This document shows, piece after piece, positions 23,587 through 32,552 of a stretch of 64,000 nt of DNA. Each line of letters begins with the position of its first letter. Position 1 is the first letter of the stretch. This DNA is from Acidobacteriota bacterium (GTDB taxonomy: Bacteria; Acidobacteriota; Blastocatellia; Pyrinomonadales; Pyrinomonadaceae). The notes under the pieces are model-generated. The model made no database searches, had not been told where the DNA came from, and was given only the letters and a program-made list of their open reading frames with translations. The stretch lies in NCBI GenBank assembly GCA_016700175.1, contig CP065003.1:1870001-1934000 (forward strand). Reading direction: 5' to 3'. Both the position numbers and the translations under genes were made by a program.

Positions 23587-26232
23587 ATGTCTAAAGAAAT
23601 GATCATCAGCGTCAACGGACGCGAGAAGAAGATCGCCATCCTGGACAACGGCCAGGTCACAGAGTTTTACATCGAGCGCGACGAGGAGAACGCCGGGATC
23701 GTCGGCAATATCTACAAGGGCAAGGTCCAGAGGGTACTTCCCGGAATGCAGTCGGCGTTCGTCGATATCGGCCTCGAACGGGACGCTTTCCTTTACGTCT
23801 CAGACTTTTTCGACGAAGAGGAAGAGATCGAGCGGATCGTGCTTGCCAAGTCGAAGGAACAGAAGTCTCCCGAGGAGGCCGACAAGGAAGCCACGGACCA
23901 CATTCAGCGCGAGCGTCTGAAACGCGAGAAAGAGATGGAAGCCGCGCAGGAACGGGCCGAGATCGAAGGCGAGACCGCCCCTGAATCTGACGAGGAAGAG
24001 GACGAGAAGCCCAGCCGCGGTCGCCGCGGAGGAAGGTCCCGCCGCAAGCAGGAAGAGCCCGAGGCAGTAGAAGAGGCCGAAGACAAAGAAGAAGAGAAGG
24101 CGGAAGAAGAAAAGGTCCAGAAGGAAGAGCCTAAACGCGGCCGCCGCGGGCGCAGGGATTCGAAAAAGGAAGACAAGGAAGAGGAACAGAAGACGAAACA
24201 CGAGAACGTTCTCGAGGTGACCGACATCGATTTCGGGGATTCCGATTTCGAACGTATCGTCGACGAGGACGAGGACACCGGCGAAATGCTGAAGGACGCG
24301 ATGACGCAGGAAGCGATCATCGACAACGTCCGGTCGATCGAGTTCGATATGGAAGAGTCGACCGAGTTCGCAGAGGTCGGTTCGCTGTTCGATTCGGTCT
24401 CGGATCTCGGCAACGGCTTCGAGCGCGTCGCCGACGAAGAAGAGGAAGAGAAGCCGAAGAGATCCTCGCGCGGACGCTCGTCCGCGAAGAGTTCCGGAAA
24501 GACCTCCTCCCGGTCCAAAAAGAAGGCCGAAGCGGACGAGTCAGAGGAATCCGAAGAGGCTAAGAAGAAAACGCCGTCGCGAAGAAAACGAAGCGCGTCA
24601 TCGCGCACGAAAAAATCCGAAGAAGCTCCGGAAGACGATTCGAACGAAGATTCCGGGAAGCAGAAAACGACAAGGAAGCGTTCGACGAGACCGAAGTCGG
24701 CACGCGGCCGCAGTTCCTCTTCCCGATCCAAGAAGTCCGAAAAGCTCCCCGACGGCGAGGCGAGCGTGTCGGAATCGGACGATGTTTCCGAAATGGCCGC
24801 GCGCCGCGGAAGCCGCGGAGGACGCCGAAAGAGCGAATCGGGCGCGGGCAAATCGCCGGTCAAGTCAAAAACCCATACAGATAAGAGCTATAAGACGACG
24901 GACGCCGAACAGCCCATCGTCGCCGAAGACGCGATCGCGGAAGCCGAGTTCAAAAAGCCGAAGGGCCGGAAGGGCGGAAGCGGACGTTCGCGCAGAAGCG
25001 GAGGAAAGGGCCAGCCGAAGATCTCGGACCTGCTAAGCCAGGGCCAGGAGATACTCGTCCAGATCGCTAAAGAGCCGATCGCGAAGAAAGGCGCAAGGAT
25101 CACTTCGCATATCGCGCTTCCCGGACGGTTTCTCGTCTATATGCCCACTATCGAGCATCTGGGCGTCTCGAGGAAGATCGATTCTGCCAAGGAGCGCGGC
25201 AGGCTCCGTTCGATCATCTCGAACATAGTTTCGAAAGAAGATGTCCCGTCAGGCGGGTTTATCGTCAGGACCGCCGGCATCGGCAAGAGCGAGCAGGAAC
25301 TGCACGACGACGCTCGATATCTGCTTAGCACCTGGTACGACATACGCAGCACCGCCGAAAAGGCGAAATCGCCTGCCGTCATCCACCAGGACCTCGACAT
25401 CATCCTCAGGCTTTTGCGCGACCACCTGTCCGACGACTTCGCGGCGATCCGAGTCGACTCCGAAGAGGAATACCTTCGGATCATCGAGTTCGTCAACCGC
25501 ATCCAGCCGGCGATGGTCAAGCGGGTGAAGTTCCACACGCTCGACGAGCCTATCCTTGATTCGTATGGTGTGTCGGAGGAGATCGACAAGGCCCTGAAGC
25601 ATCGCGTCTGGCTCAAATCGGGCGGCTACCTGGTCATCAATCAGACGGAGGCACTGATCGCGATCGACGTCAACACCGGTAAATTCGTCGGGAAGGGCAA
25701 TGCAAGGCTCGAGGACACTATCACCAAGACCAATCTGGAAGCGGTGGACGAGATCTCGAGACAGATCCGGCTTCGCGACCTCGGCGGGATCATCGTGCTG
25801 GATCTGATCGATATGGAAGACCGAAACAACCGCAAGAAGGTCCTGCAGGCTCTTCAGGACGCTCTTCAGGCGGACAAATCGCCGACCAAGGTGCTTTCGT
25901 TCAATGATTTCGGGCTGATAATAATGACCCGCAAACGGGTCAAGCAGTCGCTCGAGCGGACGCTTTGCTCGCCCTGCGATTACTGCGAGGGCGCGGGCTG
26001 GATCAAGTCGGCGCAGACGATCTGCTACGAGATACTCGAAGAAGCGAGGCGGATCTCGAAAGGCCTAAGCGACGTGCGCGAGACCACTCTTAGGGTCAAT
26101 CCGGAGGTGTCAAAGGCTCTCCGGGGGGAGGAAAGGCTGGTTCTCGACGAGATCGAGGCTTATCTGGGCCCCGTCGACCTGACGGGCGACAAGAGCCTCC
26201 ACCAGGAGAAATTCGCGTTCGCGTTCGTTTAG
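23587..26232 (+). CDS. rng: ribonuclease E/G with ~390-residue insertion in S1 domain
   Basis: The enzyme belongs to the RNase E/G family of endoribonucleases that process rRNA and start mRNA decay. The protein has 881 residues against about 490 in RNase G. The first 80 residues carry the first half of the S1 domain (GNIYKGKVQRVLPGMQSAFV near 38). Residues 80-475 are a low-complexity insertion of Glu/Asp, Arg/Lys and Ser. The S1 domain then resumes (ISDLLSQGQEILVQI near 478). The catalytic region has IAIDVNTGKF near 692 and VLDLIDMEDR near 737, the two metal-binding Asp sites, and a Zn-link CSPCDYC near 794. A ribosome site, AGAGGAAAT, lies about ten bases before the ATG. Confidence 0.92.
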   Translation: MSKEMIISVNGREKKIAILDNGQVTEFYIERDEENAGIVGNIYKGKVQRVLPGMQSAFVDIGLERDAFLYVSDFFDEEEEIERIVLAKSKEQKSPEEADKEATDHIQRERLKREKEMEAAQERAEIEGETAPESDEEEDEKPSRGRRGGRSRRKQEEPEAVEEAEDKEEEKAEEEKVQKEEPKRGRRGRRDSKKEDKEEEQKTKHENVLEVTDIDFGDSDFERIVDEDEDTGEMLKDAMTQEAIIDNVRSIEFDMEESTEFAEVGSLFDSVSDLGNGFERVADEEEEEKPKRSSRGRSSAKSSGKTSSRSKKKAEADESEESEEAKKKTPSRRKRSASSRTKKSEEAPEDDSNEDSGKQKTTRKRSTRPKSARGRSSSSRSKKSEKLPDGEASVSESDDVSEMAARRGSRGGRRKSESGAGKSPVKSKTHTDKSYKTTDAEQPIVAEDAIAEAEFKKPKGRKGGSGRSRRSGGKGQPKISDLLSQGQEILVQIAKEPIAKKGARITSHIALPGRFLVYMPTIEHLGVSRKIDSAKERGRLRSIISNIVSKEDVPSGGFIVRTAGIGKSEQELHDDARYLLSTWYDIRSTAEKAKSPAVIHQDLDIILRLLRDHLSDDFAAIRVDSEEEYLRIIEFVNRIQPAMVKRVKFHTLDEPILDSYGVSEEIDKALKHRVWLKSGGYLVINQTEALIAIDVNTGKFVGKGNARLEDTITKTNLEAVDEISRQIRLRDLGGIIVLDLIDMEDRNNRKKVLQALQDALQADKSPTKVLSFNDFGLIIMTRKRVKQSLERTLCSPCDYCEGAGWIKSAQTICYEILEEARRISKGLSDVRETTLRVNPEVSKALRGEERLVLDEIEAYLGPVDLTGDKSLHQEKFAFAFV

Positions 26233-26243
26233 ACCGGACTTAA

Positions 26244-26328
26244 ACCACTAAGTCACACAAAGAAGCACGAAGGAAGAGTGGGAGTATTTGTCACGTTTCT
26301 TCGTGCTTCTTCGTGTTGATTCGTGGTT
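26244..26328. repeat. inverted-repeat element just after RNase E/G
   Basis: The arms ACCACTAAGTCACACAAAGA.. (26244-26274) and the reverse-complementary TTCTTCGTGCTTCTTCGTG..GGTT (26297-26328) can fold into a long imperfect hairpin, starting 12 bp after the stop of RNase E/G. Nothing else is evident up to 26495. Confidence 0.6.
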
Positions 26329-26495
26329 GGTCCTTTTCGTCAATTGGGAACGACCGATGTCGCCGCCAACGCGGCGGGATCAATTGGGAAATCCCCTACT
26401 GATTTTCCAAGTCCCGCTCGAATCAGCTGTCAGACATGCGTTCGCCATCGCGAAGTTCATCTCTTGGCACGCGCTGGGTCGATTTGTACGGGAGA

Positions 26496-26870
26496 TTAGT
26501 TCGTTTCAATCTCCCTCAATGAAATCTTCATTAGTTCGACGAACCACATCAATTCATCTCTGATATTGCTAAGATCCCGCTGTTTATGTCTGTTCTTTCT
26601 CACCCATTCATTAACTACTGGTATCTTCAATAGATCCTTGAATTCATATTTCATATTGGACACACGGATGATCATATTCACGTGCCATTCAGGAGGTCCA
26701 AAGGAAAACTCTACCAAAACGCTTTCGTTAGCAAATTCAACCCAGCAAGCCAATCCCTTTTCTGTAATGGATCGCTTCACGAATGAATCTGAAGAAAGGA
26801 TAACCTCGACCTCATTCATTGCTTCCAAGAAATGTCTTGTCGTATCGTCTTTCACCGCGTCACCAACCAT
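26496..26870 (-). CDS. small hypothetical protein, AT-rich
   Basis: The 124-residue frame starts at an ATG at 26870 and has lower GC than its surroundings. It has no signal peptide or membrane helix. The pattern of an acidic N-terminal helix, a beta core (KGLACWVEFANESVLVEFSF) and a helical C-terminus ending ELMWFVELMKISL is like small immunity or adaptor proteins, but I do not recognise a family. It lies alone between repeats, opposite in direction to RNase E/G. It is supported by length and sense-like composition only. Confidence 0.5.
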   Translation of the reverse strand: MVGDAVKDDTTRHFLEAMNEVEVILSSDSFVKRSITEKGLACWVEFANESVLVEFSFGPPEWHVNMIIRVSNMKYEFKDLLKIPVVNEWVRKNRHKQRDLSNIRDELMWFVELMKISLREIETN

Positions 26871-26992
26871 ATTTTCATTCCCGCTCTATAACCTAAAAGC
26901 CGCGCTTTGCGCGGCCTAGGCAGCGTGAAGCGCTGCTCAAAACGATCATCTCATTGTCTGACTTCTGACTTCTGACTTCTGTCTCCTGAAGT

Positions 26993-27802
26993 TCACAGCT
27001 TCAGCTTCTTCCTGAGCTTCTTCGGATCGTCCGGTTTGACGAAGATCTCGTCCGGGATGCGCTTGTTGAACTCCATCGATTCGTAAGTCGCGCGGAAGAT
27101 ATGCACATCGTTCGTGTAGCGGTCGACGACCGACGGATAGAGTATCCCGCCGCTCGTGATGTAGCGGCCGTAGCGGTTCTCTTCGGTAAGTACGGTATCG
27201 TCGGGACCCGCGGTCGTGTAAACGGTCTTCATCGGCAGTCCCTCGTCGTCGAACTCGTACTCCACCACGAAGCCGTCTTCGAATTCCAGCTTCAGAACAT
27301 CGTTCCGCTTTCCGAGCGTCGAAGGCCGACGGCCGACGTAGCTGAGCTCGGCACCGCCTTTCCATCCGCCCCGCAGAAGCTTGTCGAAGTGCGTCCGGAT
27401 CGCGCGTTTGAAGCCTTCGATCTGCGATTCGGTCTGCTCGCCGAACCTCTCGAGATGCTCCTCGTAGATCCAGCCCGAGTCGCCTGTGTTGACCTGTACG
27501 GTCTTCGAGCCGCGTTCGTCAAAATCTGTACGCTCGCGGTCCGGGAAGACTATGACGTCGATAAACGTCATGTACGCCCCGATCCTGCCTTCCTGGAGTA
27601 GGCTCAGGTTCCCCTCCCCGACCGAGTTCTGCGCGTTAAGGTAAGCCTGTCCGCCGAGTTTCGCGACAGCCTTCGCGATCACGGCCTCGGCCTTTTCGGT
27701 CTGCGGGTCCGGTTTGACGGGCGTCTGGGGAAAAACCGCAAAGCCCGAAAACACAAATACGAACACAAGCAAACTAACAAGAAAACTGCAATTTCTTCGC
27801 AT
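26993..27802 (-). CDS. secreted LolA-like/outer membrane lipoprotein-sorting type protein
   Basis: The 269-residue protein starts at the ATG at 27802, which gives a clean signal peptide (FLVSLLVFVFVFSGFAVFPQ); the longer frame begins inside a terminator. The mature part has VIAKAVAKLGGQAYLNAQN and a run of beta strands typical of the LolA-like fold (GGAELSYVGRRP, VLKLEFEDGFVVEYEFDD). Members of that superfamily bind lipid or lipoprotein in the periplasm. I infer a periplasmic beta-sheet protein; the substrate is unknown. It lies downstream of the Clp gene but is separated from it by a terminator. Confidence 0.75.
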   Translation of the reverse strand: MRRNCSFLVSLLVFVFVFSGFAVFPQTPVKPDPQTEKAEAVIAKAVAKLGGQAYLNAQNSVGEGNLSLLQEGRIGAYMTFIDVIVFPDRERTDFDERGSKTVQVNTGDSGWIYEEHLERFGEQTESQIEGFKRAIRTHFDKLLRGGWKGGAELSYVGRRPSTLGKRNDVLKLEFEDGFVVEYEFDDEGLPMKTVYTTAGPDDTVLTEENRYGRYITSGGILYPSVVDRYTNDVHIFRATYESMEFNKRIPDEIFVKPDDPKKLRKKLKL

Positions 27803-27828
27803 ATGAAAGTTGATGCTTGAACTGAAAT

Positions 27829-27864
27829 AAAAGGCTCCGGCGAATGATATCACCGGAGCCTTTT
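27829..27864 (-). terminator. strong intrinsic terminator after the Clp gene
   Basis: AAAAGGCTCCGG (27829-27840) and CCGGAGCCTTTT (27853-27864) form a perfect 12-bp stem with a 12-base loop. On the minus strand the stem ends in TTTT then ATTT, and it lies 25 bp after the stop of the Clp gene. The symmetry means it could also act on the other strand. Confidence 0.9.
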
Positions 27865-27889
27865 GCCTGAGAAGCAGGAGATTCTCACT

Positions 27890-30169
27890 CTAGTTCAAAC
27901 TGAACGTGTCCTTTGGCGTAACGACGATCTCGTCGTCTTTCGCGTCGATAACGAATTTCTCCGCCGTTTTCCAGAGGTTCGTGATCGGAAGCTTGACCTG
28001 CTGATCGATGTGGCGCTTCAGGAACCGCGCGCCGTAGGCGGGGCTGAAGCCCTTCAGCGTCAGAAGATCGATCGCTGCATCGGTGACCTCGATCGACTTG
28101 CCCTGCTTTGCCATATGGCGCCCGACCTTGTCGATGTACAGCTTCGCGATCTCGCGGACCTCGTCCATCGTGAGCGGCGAGAATACCACGATCTCGTCGA
28201 TACGGTTTCGGAACTCCGGCGAGAACCTCTGCTCAGCCGCCTTCAGCACCTCGTTCTTGATCGCCGAAACGTCGCCAAGCGACTTCATCCCGAATCCGAG
28301 CGGCTTCTCGTACTTCTTGAAACTCTCCGACCCGAGGTTCGAGGTCATAATCACGATCGCGTCCGAAAGGTACACACGCTTTCCGCGGCCGTCCGTGAGC
28401 CAACCTTCGTCGAATGCCTGCAGGAACAGGTTCATCAGGTAAGGTGACGCCTTCTCGACCTCGTCGAGCAGAAGCACCGTGTACGGATTCTCGCGGAGCT
28501 GTTCCGTGAGGATCCCGCCGCGTTCGCTTCCGACGATGCCGCGCGGCATACCGATCAGCTTCTCGATACCGACCGTGCCGTCGCCGTACTCGGACATATC
28601 GATACGGACCATCTTCTCATCGTCGCCGAACATGAACTCCGCGACCGCTTTCGCAAGTTCGGTCTTGCCCACGCCGGTCGGTCCAAGGAAAAGGAGCACT
28701 CCGTCGGGAGTGTAATGGCTTTCCTTGAGCGGCCCCTTGTTAAGCCGCAGCCTTTCGGCGACTGCCGTAACCGCGTCCTTCTGGCCGACGACTCGCCTGG
28801 CGAGCTCCGATTCCATGCTCGAGAAGCGGTCGGACGTGTCGCGGTAGATCATGTCCTTCGGAATTCTCGATTCCTGCGAAATCACGTCGACGATGTGCTC
28901 GGGCTTCACGACGGCCTTCGAAGGCTCGTTGATCTCGACTTTCACCGAGGCCGTGTCCAGCCATCCGATCGCCTTGTCCGGAAGATGCAGGTTGCGAATG
29001 TACTTCGGCGACATCTCGAGCGCCATATTGATCGCCTCGTCGGAGATCTTCACCGAGTAGTTCTTCTCAAGCCTGGGCCTTACGCCGAGGAGGATCTCGC
29101 GGGTCTCGTCGAGCGAAGGCTCCTGAACCTTGACCAGCCGGAACCTGCGCGCGAGCGCCTCGTCCTCCTGGATGTATTCCTTGTACTCGTTCAGGGTCGT
29201 AGCGCCGATGATCCTCAGCTCGCCTCTCGCGAGCGCGGATTTGAACATGTTCGCCGCGTCCGAAGACGTGCCGAGCGCCGCTCCCGCGCCGATGATCGTG
29301 TGCGCCTCGTCGATAAAGAGAATTATGTTCTCCTTCTCTTTGACCTCGTCGATCACGCCCTTGATGCGCTCCTCGAACATTCCGCGGAGCATCGTTCCGG
29401 CGACCATTCCGCCCATCTGAAGCTGGACGATATGCGCGTTCTTGAGCCTCGCCGGAACGTTGTCCGGCTCGAGCTCGATCATCCTCGCCAGGCCTTCAGC
29501 GACGGCAGTCTTGCCGACTCCCGGCTCGCCGACGAGCATCGGCGAATTCGACCTTTCCTTGTGCGAAAGGATCTCCATCATCTGACGAATCTCGCCTTCG
29601 CGTCCGATGACCGGCGGGATCTTGTCCTCGCGCGCCATCTTGTTGAGCGAAACGCCGAAATGCTTCAGGTATGAAGGCAGTTCGTACTTCTTCTTTATCC
29701 TTTCGGCTTCTTTCTCGCGAATGCGTATGCGGCTGGTCGCCGTCTGCGACAGTTCTTCGTGCCCGATCCCCAGATTCTGGAGAATGTCGTTGAGCACGCT
29801 GCGCTCGTCATTGGAAAGCACGTAGAAGATGTCGCTGGCCTCGATGACCCGGCGGCCCTGCGAACGGGCGCGGTCCATCGCGCGCTTGAACAGCTCGGTC
29901 GTTTCCGGCGCGATGCGGAATCCCTTTCCGCTGTGCTGGCGACCGCCTTCGACGCGTTTGTCTATCAGGAGCTTGACCGACCGCGGATCGACCGAAAGGT
30001 CGCGCATAGTCGAGTTGAAAAGCTCTTCCTCCTCATCGGCCAGCGACTGCAGAATATGCCCGACAGACACGTAATTCTGATCGCGCCTCTGAGACTCGTC
30101 CAGCGCGCTCTGCAGGATCCTACGCCCGCTGTCGCTGAACTTGTCCTTGTAAGCTTCGATATCTGCCAT
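27890..30169 (-). CDS. ClpA/ClpC-type AAA+ unfoldase without M domain
   Basis: The unfoldase feeds protein substrates to a ClpP-type protease. With the ATG at 30169 (MADIEAYKD) it has 759 residues; the frame extends further upstream but the added residues look non-native. It has two Clp-N repeats (about 10-150), AAA+ module one with GEPGVGKTA near 214 and ILFIDEAH near 283, and module two with GPTGVGKTE near 496. No coiled M domain separates the modules, which is like ClpA. The tripeptide LGF near 624 fits the loop that docks ClpP, absent in ClpB. No clpP gene is in the window. A strong terminator follows. Confidence 0.92.
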   Translation of the reverse strand: MADIEAYKDKFSDSGRRILQSALDESQRRDQNYVSVGHILQSLADEEEELFNSTMRDLSVDPRSVKLLIDKRVEGGRQHSGKGFRIAPETTELFKRAMDRARSQGRRVIEASDIFYVLSNDERSVLNDILQNLGIGHEELSQTATSRIRIREKEAERIKKKYELPSYLKHFGVSLNKMAREDKIPPVIGREGEIRQMMEILSHKERSNSPMLVGEPGVGKTAVAEGLARMIELEPDNVPARLKNAHIVQLQMGGMVAGTMLRGMFEERIKGVIDEVKEKENIILFIDEAHTIIGAGAALGTSSDAANMFKSALARGELRIIGATTLNEYKEYIQEDEALARRFRLVKVQEPSLDETREILLGVRPRLEKNYSVKISDEAINMALEMSPKYIRNLHLPDKAIGWLDTASVKVEINEPSKAVVKPEHIVDVISQESRIPKDMIYRDTSDRFSSMESELARRVVGQKDAVTAVAERLRLNKGPLKESHYTPDGVLLFLGPTGVGKTELAKAVAEFMFGDDEKMVRIDMSEYGDGTVGIEKLIGMPRGIVGSERGGILTEQLRENPYTVLLLDEVEKASPYLMNLFLQAFDEGWLTDGRGKRVYLSDAIVIMTSNLGSESFKKYEKPLGFGMKSLGDVSAIKNEVLKAAEQRFSPEFRNRIDEIVVFSPLTMDEVREIAKLYIDKVGRHMAKQGKSIEVTDAAIDLLTLKGFSPAYGARFLKRHIDQQVKLPITNLWKTAEKFVIDAKDDEIVVTPKDTFSLN

Positions 30170-30357
30170 AAAAGTTTCTCTTGTTGGTGGTCGGCCGCTG
30201 TGATGCGAGGACGGCGAGATCCATTGCCTTTTGAAATGATACCACTTGGAAAACGGCTCGAAAAGGGAAAGATTGCCGACCCGGCGGTTCACCGCCCCAT
30301 GTTTAGTTACAACTTATATTCTATCTGATTCGCCCGGGAGGCGGGCGCAGATTCGGG

Positions 30358-30795
30358 TCAGTACGCGTTCGGAGCGGCCTTTTCCATCCATCGCTCGGGA
30401 TGTTTCAGGCCCGTAAACCCATACTTTTCGTAGAGCTTGTGGGCATCGCGGGTCGCGAGAACCCATCTTCGGAAGCCCTGCAGATCGGGGTGAGAAATGA
30501 TGACCTCCATCAGCCATTTCCCGAGCGCTTTGCCCTGTCGGGAAGGAAGAACGAAAACATCGCCGAGATAGGCGAATGTGGCGAGATCGGTGACGACGCG
30601 GGCGAATCCGATCTGCTCATCGCCTTCGTAAAGGCCGAAACAGATCGAGTTCTCGATCGCCGTGACCGTCTGCTCGCGAGTCCGTTCTTTCGCCCAGTAC
30701 GATTCTTCTCTCAGGTAGCCGTGAATGACGTCGACCTGAAGCCGACTTTGGTCGGTCGAGATCGTGTAGCCGTCCTTATTCCATTCCATCTTCAT
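30358..30795 (-). CDS. GNAT family N-acetyltransferase
   Basis: The 145-residue protein has the GNAT fold, using acetyl-CoA to acetylate an unknown amine. It shows FGLYEGDEQIGFARVV as the central beta pair, YLGDVFVLPSRQGKALGKWL as motif A with the Q-G-K-A-L-G acetyl-CoA-binding turn near 85, and a final DAHKLYEKYGFTGL. It has the length of single-domain members and is cytosolic. The start is the ATG at 30795. An inverted repeat separates it from eno. Confidence 0.9.
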   Translation of the reverse strand: MKMEWNKDGYTISTDQSRLQVDVIHGYLREESYWAKERTREQTVTAIENSICFGLYEGDEQIGFARVVTDLATFAYLGDVFVLPSRQGKALGKWLMEVIISHPDLQGFRRWVLATRDAHKLYEKYGFTGLKHPERWMEKAAPNAY

Positions 30796-30833
30796 GGGGA
30801 TTCACCACAGAGATCACGGAGAATCTTTGAGAA

Positions 30834-30977
30834 TTTTAACGCGAAGGTCACGAAGGACGCTAAGCCATTGGGGGCATGTGTCGATGAAATACTTGAACCG
30901 TCTCAAGTACGAGGGCACTTCTACCAGAGGGAAGAAAAGGATCTTCCTTAGCGTCCTTGGCGACCTTTGCGTTTGAA
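30834..30977. repeat. inverted-repeat element (family A, copy 2)
   Basis: The left arm at 30834-30864 contains AACGCGAAGGTCACGAAGGA and the right arm at 30947-30977 is its near reverse complement. The spacing is 82 bp. The arms are related to the elements at 5.4, 40.9 and 44.4 kb. Confidence 0.8.
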
Positions 30978-31011
30978 AAATCCCCTAGTTCCTGGCGGTT
31001 AGATCCTCGCA

Positions 31012-32298
31012 TCAGCCGAGCTGGTAGAAGCTCCCCATTCCCAGGTACCGAGCCGAGGAATCCAGGTCTTCCTCGATCCGGAGCAGCTGGTTGTACTTCG
31101 CGATCCGGTCCGACCTGGAAAGCGATCCGGTCTTGATCTGGCCCGCGTTCGTTGCGACCGCAAGATCGGCGATGAACGAATCCTCGGTCTCGCCCGATCG
31201 GTGCGAGATAACCGCGGTCATATTGTTCGTTTTCGCGAGCTCGATAGCATCGAGCGTTTCCGTCAATGTACCGATCTGGTTCACCTTGATCAGGATCGAG
31301 TTGGCCGCTCCCACCTCGATCCCCTTCTCCAGGAATTTCACGTTCGTCACGAACAGGTCGTCGCCGACAAGCTGGACCTTGTCGCCGATCATCGACGTCA
31401 GGTTCACCCAGCCTTTCCAGTCGCTTTCCGCCATTCCGTCCTCGATCGAGATGATCGGATACCGCGAAGCCCAGTCCGCCCAGTACTCCGCCATCTCGTC
31501 GCTCGAGAGTTCCCTGCCGTCCGACTTCTTGAAAACGTACTTTCCGTCGGAATAGAACTCGCTCGATGCCGGATCGAGTGCGATCATCACGTTCTCGCCT
31601 GCTTTGTAGCCCGCCTTGGAGATCGCTTCGAGGATCGTCTCCAACGCCTCTTCATTGGACTTGAGATCCGGAGCGAAGCCGCCCTCGTCGCCGACGGCTG
31701 TCGAATACCCGCGCGAATGAAGCACCTTTTTGAGGTTGTGAAAGATCTCGGCCCCGGCTCTGAGTGCCTCGGCGAAGCTTTCCGAGCCGACGGGCATTAT
31801 CATGAATTCCTGGAAATCGACGTTATTGTCGGCGTGAGCGCCTCCGTTGATGATGTTCATCATCGGCGTTGGAAGCGTGCGCGCGTTCGTGCCGCCTATG
31901 TATCGGTAGAGCGGCATCTCGAGATACGTCGCCGCCGCCCTCGCCGTGGCAAGCGAGACGGCGAGGAGAGCGTTGGCTCCCAGATTCGATTTGTTCTCAG
32001 TGCCGTCGATCTCGATAAGCGCTTCGTCGACCGTCGTCTGGTCGAGCGCGTCGAGGCCCTCGAGTTCATACGCGATCTTGTCATTCACGTTCGCAACCGC
32101 TTTCGTCACGCCCTTGCCGAGATAGCGCAGGCCGTCACCGTCTCGAAGCTCGACCGCCTCGTTCTCGCCGGTCGACGCACCGCTCGGGACGGCGGCGCGG
32201 CCCACGACGCCGGATTCGAGCGTGACCTCAGCCTCGATCGTCGGATTGCCGCGCGAATCGAGTATCTCGCGCGCCCAGATGTCTTCAATTAAGCTCAT
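31012..32298 (-). CDS. eno: enolase
   Basis: Enolase converts 2-phosphoglycerate to phosphoenolpyruvate in glycolysis and gluconeogenesis, and can be part of an RNA degradosome. The 428-residue protein carries the N-terminal REILDSRGNPTIEAEV and the conserved core ISHRSGETEDSFIADLAV near 365 with the catalytic neighbourhood GIEVGAANSILIKVNQIGT before it (active-site Lys in ILIKVNQIGT near 338). Mg-ligand residues Asp and Glu appear in IALDPASSEF and ISIEDGMAE. The start is the ATG at 32298. It is monocistronic. Confidence 0.97.
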   Translation of the reverse strand: MSLIEDIWAREILDSRGNPTIEAEVTLESGVVGRAAVPSGASTGENEAVELRDGDGLRYLGKGVTKAVANVNDKIAYELEGLDALDQTTVDEALIEIDGTENKSNLGANALLAVSLATARAAATYLEMPLYRYIGGTNARTLPTPMMNIINGGAHADNNVDFQEFMIMPVGSESFAEALRAGAEIFHNLKKVLHSRGYSTAVGDEGGFAPDLKSNEEALETILEAISKAGYKAGENVMIALDPASSEFYSDGKYVFKKSDGRELSSDEMAEYWADWASRYPIISIEDGMAESDWKGWVNLTSMIGDKVQLVGDDLFVTNVKFLEKGIEVGAANSILIKVNQIGTLTETLDAIELAKTNNMTAVISHRSGETEDSFIADLAVATNAGQIKTGSLSRSDRIAKYNQLLRIEEDLDSSARYLGMGSFYQLG

Positions 32299-32348
32299 AA
32301 GCTGTTAAGTTCAAGGTTCCAGGTTCAAAGTTCAAGGAGGTGTCGTAG

Positions 32349-32456
32349 CCTAAGCGTCAGCGCGGGCGTGATCCGTGTCAGCAGCCCAAGCGTCAGCGCG
32401 GGCGTGATCCGTGTCAGTAGCCCAAGCGTCAGCGCGGGCGTAGTCCGTGTCAGCTA
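32349..32456. repeat. 36-bp tandem repeat, three copies
   Basis: Units beginning CCTAAGCGTCAGCGC or CCCAAGCGTCAGCGC at 32349, 32385 and 32421 are nearly identical with a period of 36 bp. Between eno and this array at 32320-32340 is text of the GAAC-TTTG type. Confidence 0.8.
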
Positions 32457-32552
32457 AATTTAACCCTTCCAATTCCCAAAAACAAAAGCGGGTGCCCAAA
32501 ACAAAAAATCCGGCGGAATCACCGGATCATTCCCCTAAGTCCATCGGTCTCC

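Noticed and set aside
32349..32456. CRISPR-like 36-bp repeat
   Set aside because: The units follow each other with no spacers.
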